From an uncultured Clostridium sp. (GTDB taxonomy: Bacteria > Bacillota > Clostridia > Lachnospirales > Lachnospiraceae), in NCBI GenBank assembly GCA_900541315.1, contig UQJF01000026.1:1-27401 (forward strand): a stretch of 27,401 nucleotides of DNA, written 5' to 3'. Every line of letters starts with the position of its first letter. Within the stretch, counting starts at the first letter, position 1. The notes under the pieces were generated by a model. The model worked only from the letters and a program-made list of their open reading frames with translations, was not told the DNA's origin and did not search any database. Made by a program: the position numbers and the translations under genes. Positions 23,601 through 27,401 of this stretch are shown piece by piece.

Positions 23601-24594
23601 ATACCTTTACTGCCGGATTTACGCTGATCAATTTCTCATATTTTTCGCGCATAGACCGGATATGAGCCTCTGCCGCTGCTGTAAGGGCTGTCTTTTCCAC
23701 ATATCTTTTTCCATTTTCTTCCAGGATCGCAGTGCGTATCTGGAAATCTTCTTTTCTGGTGCGGTTGTATTTTGCAAATACTGCCTTGAAAGAACCGGCT
23801 CCCTTAGAAGCCACTGCCAGATATGCATTGGCAAACAGGCCAAAGGCCTTTTCCTGTACCAGCTTATCTGAAATCTCATCTTCATGGATGCAGGCCCAGC
23901 GCTGTCTGTCGTATACAGCGGTCACATGGGGGATATCTCCCTTTCCCGGAAGATACCTGTCAGAATAGACAGATGCCGCCCGCTTATATTCCGGCATGGG
24001 GTAATAAAATTCCACCCTTGAAAGTCCTGCTTCTTTAAATGCTTCTTCCAGTTCTCCCTTTGTAAACGCAGTCTCATCCTCATCATGGACAGCGCCGGAA
24101 AGAAAGCTTAAACCAAGAGCATTTTCACATGCAAAGATCAGTCTGCCTTTTTCTGAAAGATAAGAAGCAGCCTGAGCGAAAATAGTTTTAATATCCATCT
24201 CTGAACGGTCTGACCGTAAGACCACCAGATCGTATTTTCCTTCTTTTTCAGTTGTTTCCATTTTCTGGAAATCAGCCGCTTTGATATAGGAAACATTGGT
24301 GTAAGCATCATTCATTTTCTGGTTTACTACCAGATTTTCACCTCTTTCATCTACGACTGCAACATGGTCACAGCGCTCTGCAAGTAAACCGGTGATCACG
24401 CCATAGTCAGAGCCTAACTGCAGTACATTTTCCTGTCCTGAAAAATCCATCCAGTCCATAAGGTTGCGCCGGATATCTGAAAGGGCATACAGAACTTCCG
24501 GGCGGCTGTCTGCCTCCAGGATTTTTAAGATGCCCTCTTTATCTGCGCCATATTTCTTAAATAAGTCAAGGATTTCATAACTTATGTCATTCAT
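20680..24594 (-). CDS. WbdD-like methyltransferase/kinase-like/coiled-coil protein fused to GT2 and GT4 glycosyltransferases
   Basis: About 1304 residues in five parts. 1-215: SAM methyltransferase with NVLQLGSDYGVITGLLAE (about 56-73). About 225-510: a protein-kinase-like domain with a candidate ATP lysine in RYVEKTAL (about 299), a catalytic-loop-like NIDGLFENL (about 415) and a DFG-like CLDYEW (about 436). About 518-590: a heptad-rich coiled coil (EELKAQEKELAQARERINQL). 670-930: GT2 domain, starting MVSIVIPCYNQ, with FLNNDT and CEDSDLAFEVRKAGY. About 935-1304: GT4 domain with YGAGVKGKVVEAIYNGAPI. The first three parts repeat the order of E. coli WbdD, which caps O9a chains and measures their length with its coiled coil. 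ATG 24594 follows GAGGA at 6 bases and overlaps the Wzt gene by 8 bases. Capping and length control are inference. Confidence 0.82.
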   Translation of the reverse strand: MNDISYEILDLFKKYGADKEGILKILEADSRPEVLYALSDIRRNLMDWMDFSGQENVLQLGSDYGVITGLLAERCDHVAVVDERGENLVVNQKMNDAYTNVSYIKAADFQKMETTEKEGKYDLVVLRSDRSEMDIKTIFAQAASYLSEKGRLIFACENALGLSFLSGAVHDEDETAFTKGELEEAFKEAGLSRVEFYYPMPEYKRAASVYSDRYLPGKGDIPHVTAVYDRQRWACIHEDEISDKLVQEKAFGLFANAYLAVASKGAGSFKAVFAKYNRTRKEDFQIRTAILEENGKRYVEKTALTAAAEAHIRSMREKYEKLISVNPAVKVLEPHYSKDNKAVRFGFLKGKTLAEILGEQITGKKAPVEALKAAMDRVFGQAVLKKEPFTPTDQFKEVFGDSEEILSLQDTSYEVSNIDGLFENLMETQDGLYCLDYEWVFEFPIPAGFIRYRNLVYFYYKYEGLLDYENAVQFLSEFGMDEKLAEIYASMEVAFQTWVHGDGTQGYMGNYKQRLVTLEELKAQEKELAQARERINQLQAEVEERNIQVKKDQEILRLTNNHVTNLEVMIKDLRHEVNELGKLATYLNGHEALVFKMRRKLGQQVNKAFPKGTRKRKILNYSFNTVKHPVKYGKMYATKEGRNLIEGDFKIGDGYLTGGHLSFPQYENPMVSIVIPCYNQIHYTYACLQSILEFTKDVTYEVIIADDVSTDATAEIGRFVDGLVICRNQTNQGFLRNCNQAAKAAKGKYIMFLNNDTKVTEGWLSSLVNLIESDDTIGMVGSKLVYPDGRLQEAGGIIWSDGSGWNYGRLDDPDKAEYNYVKDVDYISGAAILLSVDLWKQIGGFDERFAPAYCEDSDLAFEVRKAGYRVVYQPLSKVIHFEGVSNGTDVNGTGLKRYQVENSQKLKEKWADEFKKQCVNDGNPNPFRARERSQGKKVILVVDHYVPTFDKDAGSKTTYQYLKMFLKKGYVVKFLGDNFLHEEPYSTTLEQMGIEILYGDHWATGLWDWLKLNKDEIDVAYLNRPHIATKYVDFIKENTNIKVIYYGHDLHFLRLGREYELTGDIDIKREADYWKAIELSMMRKAAISYYPSYVEINAIHAIDRSIKAKAITAYVYDHFLGDIQEDFAKREGLLFVGGFAHPPNADAVLWFAKEIFPHIREQLPDIKFYVVGSKVTDEIKALEQPGNGIIIKGFVSEEELAGLYASCKVVVVPLRYGAGVKGKVVEAIYNGAPIITTSTGAEGIPQVGQVLEVEDDPKVFADKTVALYQDNDRCRQMCEETQRYIREHFSMDGAWKVIENDFSR

Positions 24595-25990
24595 CTGCAT
24601 TCCTCTTTTCCGCCTTTACCTGTGATTCCATATCGTAAACACCAACAGTATTTTTATTGGAAATAACGGTAATATTGGTTACATCATAAAGCCTGTGATA
24701 TACCACATGTTCCCCCTGCTCAAAGCCGGTGCAGCTCATGCTTAACAGATACTCACCGCCCTGAAGGTTCATTTTCTGGGTAAATTCTACGGTATATTCA
24801 TCTCCATTTTTTACCGGCTTGATATCCGCCCCTTCAAACATAGTGTTTGTTCCGGTAAGTTCTGTTCCCTTTTTATCTTTGATCGTATAAGTAAAAATAG
24901 GTGTCTGGATATCCGCATGGAAACGGATGCACTCTTTTATAGTAAATGTTTCACCCTTTAACAGCAGATTAGTTACATTTCCCCTGGCATCTAAAAGCCC
25001 CAGATCGTAGATCTCCGCTCTTCCGTCCCCATATTCGGTGCGGTCGGTGTTGATGGCCAGCTGGTCACGCATAAGACCGGTATGGGATAAATTCATTCCG
25101 CCGGAAAAATCAGACATTTCTGTGCCTTCATTCTTTTCGGTATCCGTTTGTGCGCTGCTTTTTTCCTTTAAAAGTTCCACTGCATCTCCATTTTCTGATG
25201 CTTTTTCCGCTGCCAGCTCTGCCCGCAGATCCTCCAGCTTTCCAGCCAGTATCTTTTTGTACATATCTACAACTTTTCCAGCTGGGCCTTCTGCAATAAA
25301 TTCGCCTTTGTGCAGCAGCACAACTTTATCACAATATTTGATGATACTGCCCATATCATGGGTAACCATCAGGATGGTAGTTCCTTTTTTACGGATTTCT
25401 TCCATTCTCCGGTAACATTTTGACTGAAAGAACACATCACCTACAGACAGCGCCTCATCTACGATCAGGATCTCCGGATCTACGTTGATAGCCAGTGCAA
25501 AAGCCAGACGTACGAACATACCACTGGAATAGGTCTTTACCGGCTGGTATACGAAATCACCGATCTCCGCAAAATCCAGGATATCTTGAAGCTTTGCATC
25601 CATCTCTTTTTTCGTATAGCCCATCATGGTACCGTTCATGTATACATTTTCAATTCCGGTATAATCCATATTGAATCCGGCTCCCAGTTCCAGAAGTGCG
25701 GATATTTTTCCGTCTACATCCACCTGACCGGACGTAGGTGTCAGTACACCGGTAATGATCTTTAAGATCGTTGATTTACCGGAGCCGTTGGTTCCGATAA
25801 TACCTACAGTCTCTCCCTTTTTTACCTGGAAAGACAGCCCCTTAAGGGCATAGAAATCACGATGATAATTTTTATGGGAAATACTCATAGATTCCTTCAG
25901 CCGGTCAATAGGCTTATCATACAGCCTGTAAACCTTTGTTACATCCTGAACGCTGATGGCATTTTCCTTTCCCTGTTCATTTATTGACAT
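24587..25990 (-). CDS. wzt: Wzt/TagH-type polysaccharide ABC transporter ATP-binding protein
   Basis: About 467 residues. The nucleotide-binding domain (about 12-250) has Walker A GTNGSGKST, signature YSSGMFVRLAFALA, Walker B EILIVDEAL and the switch His in VTHD. After a charged linker (about 255-315), a C-terminal beta-sandwich of about 140 residues resembles the Wzt carbohydrate-binding domain that recognises the modified end of the glycan. It would power export of an undecaprenyl-linked polysaccharide. ATG 25990 has GGAG 6 bases upstream and fits the promoter at 26064-26092, whereas the longest open frame starts nearly at the transcription start. First gene of the glycan operon. The matching permease (Wzm/TagG) is not next to it, nor anywhere in the window. 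Confidence 0.9.
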   Translation of the reverse strand: MSINEQGKENAISVQDVTKVYRLYDKPIDRLKESMSISHKNYHRDFYALKGLSFQVKKGETVGIIGTNGSGKSTILKIITGVLTPTSGQVDVDGKISALLELGAGFNMDYTGIENVYMNGTMMGYTKKEMDAKLQDILDFAEIGDFVYQPVKTYSSGMFVRLAFALAINVDPEILIVDEALSVGDVFFQSKCYRRMEEIRKKGTTILMVTHDMGSIIKYCDKVVLLHKGEFIAEGPAGKVVDMYKKILAGKLEDLRAELAAEKASENGDAVELLKEKSSAQTDTEKNEGTEMSDFSGGMNLSHTGLMRDQLAINTDRTEYGDGRAEIYDLGLLDARGNVTNLLLKGETFTIKECIRFHADIQTPIFTYTIKDKKGTELTGTNTMFEGADIKPVKNGDEYTVEFTQKMNLQGGEYLLSMSCTGFEQGEHVVYHRLYDVTNITVISNKNTVGVYDMESQVKAEKRNADE

Positions 25991-26063
25991 ATGTTTCTCC
26001 ATCTCTATCGCATAGTTTGTACTGTTCATGCGTGCATGACCATAGTTCTCCACTTTAGGGTTT

Positions 26064-26092
26064 AGTATAGCATAAAACCTCGCTGTTTCATA
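26064..26092 (-). promoter_or_regulatory. Extended -10 promoter of the glycan operon
   Basis: On the minus strand TATACT (26069-26064) is preceded by TGC, an extended -10. The -35 region (TATGAA, 26092-26087) is poor at 17-base spacing, as is usual for extended -10 promoters. Transcription would start near 26057, about 67 bases before ATG 25990. The 190-base gap upstream otherwise contains only the terminator at 26168-26212. Confidence 0.55.
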
Positions 26093-26167
26093 CTATTTCT
26101 AAAAAATTGTTACATGCTTTACACTCCCGCAATTCTAAAAACATTCGTGATCCACTGATTTTTATTC

Positions 26168-26212
26168 AAAAAATGGGAATCCTGCAAAACCATCTGTTTA
26201 CAAGATTCCCAT
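26168..26212 (-). terminator. Rho-independent terminator of the threonine-aldolase-family gene
   Basis: On the minus strand ATGGGAATC (26212-26204) pairs with GATTCCCAT (26181-26173) and is followed by a run of T. It starts about 33 bases after the stop codon of the aldolase-family gene. It isolates that gene from the glycan operon. Confidence 0.88.
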
Positions 26213-26244
26213 CTTCAATATTGCTTATATTTCTGTTTTAAACA

Positions 26245-27279
26245 TCACAATGCCCTGATATCCCTGATCAGCTGGTCTTTTTCAGCTTCTGTTGTGGCCC
26301 AGCTGGTACAAAAACGCACTACCATGCTTCCATCCGCCAGATCCTGCAGATATTCAAAGGTGTACTCTTTTCCCAGTACCTCTGCCTGTTCTTTTGTAAG
26401 AACTACAAACAGCTGGTTTGTATAGCTTTCCACATATTCCCGGATTCCTTTTTCTTTAAAAGCAGCCTTGATCTCTAAGGCATAAGCATCTGCCTGGGCT
26501 GTCATTTTTTCGTAAGTGCCATCCTCTAACAGGCTGCAAAACTGCATGCCAAGAAGCCAGCCTTTCGCCATAACTGCTCCGTTCTGCTTCATATAAGTAC
26601 GGAATTTCCGTGCCAGCTTCTTGTTAGTGATCACAAGAGCTTCCCCAAACAATGCACCGCACTTAGTACCGCCTATATAAAATACATCCGTCAGTTCTGC
26701 CAGTTTTTCCAGCGTCAGATCATTTTTTACAGAACCAAGACCGTATCCCAGTCTGGCCCCGTCTGCAAACAGGTACATTCCATACTCATCACATACTTTG
26801 CGGATCTCTCTTAATTCCTGCTCTGAATAAATGGTTCCCCATTCTGTAGGAAATGAAATGTATACCATCTTAGGTTCGCAGATATAATTTGGCTCACCGC
26901 TATTATAATAAGAAGCTGCCACCTCCCGGATCTGCTCTGCGCTGATCTTTCCGTCTGTTGATGGAAGAGGCACCAGCTTGTGTCCGGTATTTTCAATAGA
27001 GCCTGCTTCATGGGCATATACATGGCCACTGTCCGGACAGATCACGCTCTGGATAGGGCTTAAAGCTGCCGCATGGACAATGAAGTTAGCCTGTGTAGCT
27101 CCCGGCAAAAAGTGGATAGCAGCTTCCGGTGCCTTACACTTTTCCCGGATCAGCTCTGTCGCCTTTTCACACCATGTATCTTCCCCATATCCATCATAAC
27201 TTTCCCCATTGATCTGTGCCAGTTTCTCTAATATCTTTTTACATGCACCACGATTGTAATCATTGTGTAAACGGATCAT
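26245..27279 (-). CDS. Threonine aldolase family PLP enzyme
   Basis: About 344 residues, a fold-type I PLP enzyme of the low-specificity L-threonine aldolase/beta-eliminating lyase family. The N-terminus RLHNDYNRGACKKILEKL and the region HFLPGATQAN correspond to the usual substrate and phosphate sites. LFADGARLGYGL carries the PLP-contacting Asp and Arg, and the lysine of YIGGTKCGALFGE is the likely Schiff-base residue. It would cleave L-threonine or L-allo-threonine to glycine and acetaldehyde. ATG 27279 follows AAGGAG at about 11 bases. Its own terminator shows it is separate from the glycan operon; no link to glycan synthesis is evident. Confidence 0.85.
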   Translation of the reverse strand: MIRLHNDYNRGACKKILEKLAQINGESYDGYGEDTWCEKATELIREKCKAPEAAIHFLPGATQANFIVHAAALSPIQSVICPDSGHVYAHEAGSIENTGHKLVPLPSTDGKISAEQIREVAASYYNSGEPNYICEPKMVYISFPTEWGTIYSEQELREIRKVCDEYGMYLFADGARLGYGLGSVKNDLTLEKLAELTDVFYIGGTKCGALFGEALVITNKKLARKFRTYMKQNGAVMAKGWLLGMQFCSLLEDGTYEKMTAQADAYALEIKAAFKEKGIREYVESYTNQLFVVLTKEQAEVLGKEYTFEYLQDLADGSMVVRFCTSWATTEAEKDQLIRDIRAL

Positions 27280-27343
27280 GTTTTTGAATTCTCCTTCTCA
27301 TGTTTATGTGTACACGGAATTTTTTCTATAACTAATAATACCA

Positions 27344-27397
27344 TGATGTTCGAGGATTGCGGGAATTGCATAGCAATGGAGCAATCCGGTTACATCA
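27344..27397. repeat. 54-bp interrupted inverted repeat upstream of the aldolase-family gene
   Basis: TGATGT (27344-27349) pairs with ACATCA (27392-27397), GGATTGC with GCAATCC, and ATTGC/CAAT close an inner loop, with symmetric unpaired blocks between. There is no T run on either side, so it is not a standard terminator. It lies about 65 bases upstream of the start codon and could be a regulatory or repetitive hairpin. It touches the window edge. Confidence 0.5.
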
Positions 27398-27401
27398 GTG
27401 A

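Noticed and set aside
27306..27325. Possible further relic of the hairpin-element arm (ATGTGTACACGGAAT followed by a T run)
   Set aside because: About 15 of 20 bases match the arm start, which is too weak in an AT-rich gap to claim.

Overview
The window looks like chromosomal DNA of a Gram-positive Clostridia, probably a Lachnospiraceae gut commensal. This is inferred from strong AGGAGG-type ribosome binding sites, moderate GC, Clostridia-like protein sequences, and a GntR/FCD regulator plus c-di-GMP enzymes beside a large glycan locus. No rRNA, tRNA or CRISPR array was seen.

Layout. (1) 1-964: the decayed 3' end of a probable membrane-protein gene, then a GntR/FCD regulator with a candidate operator at its own promoter. 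(2) 965-6577: a c-di-GMP island. A 7TM protein with a degenerate GGDEF domain and a 7TM GGDEF-EAL phosphodiesterase are co-transcribed on +. A dCache-GGDEF diguanylate cyclase lies on -, and its 3' end overlaps the phosphodiesterase gene tail-to-tail by 55 bp. (3) 6578-26092: one long minus-strand surface-glycan operon. In transcription order it holds a Wzt-type ABC ATPase, a giant methyltransferase/kinase-like/coiled-coil/GT2/GT4 fusion, hddC, hddA, gmhB, gmhA, a GT2 glycosyltransferase, three polytopic GT-C-like membrane proteins, and rfbF-rfbG-rfbH. (4) 26168-27401: a terminator, a threonine-aldolase-family gene, and a long inverted repeat at the window edge.

How the genes work together. 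GmhA, HddA, GmhB and HddC form a complete route from sedoheptulose 7-phosphate to GDP-D-glycero-alpha-D-manno-heptose. RfbF, RfbG and RfbH form the first three steps of the CDP-3,6-dideoxyhexose route. The glycosyltransferases would assemble the chain and the Wzt protein would drive export. The fusion protein resembles the WbdD methyltransferase-kinase-coiled-coil chain terminator, with two glycosyltransferase domains attached. No Wzm permease, dideoxyhexose E3 reductase or final CDP-sugar reductase is present in the window.

The least expected structure is non-coding. A 163-bp hairpin element sits in the gaps of the glycan operon as two full copies, one 56-bp miniature, two half copies and at least one relic. 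Compensatory base changes between the two full copies support conserved pairing. One half copy is interrupted by a 155-bp MITE with perfect 16-bp terminal inverted repeats and an 8-bp target duplication. A second, unrelated 133-bp hairpin element lies at the 3' end of the operon. The elements bracket glycan gene cassettes, so they could be assembly scars, sites of recombination, or RNA structures within the operon transcript.
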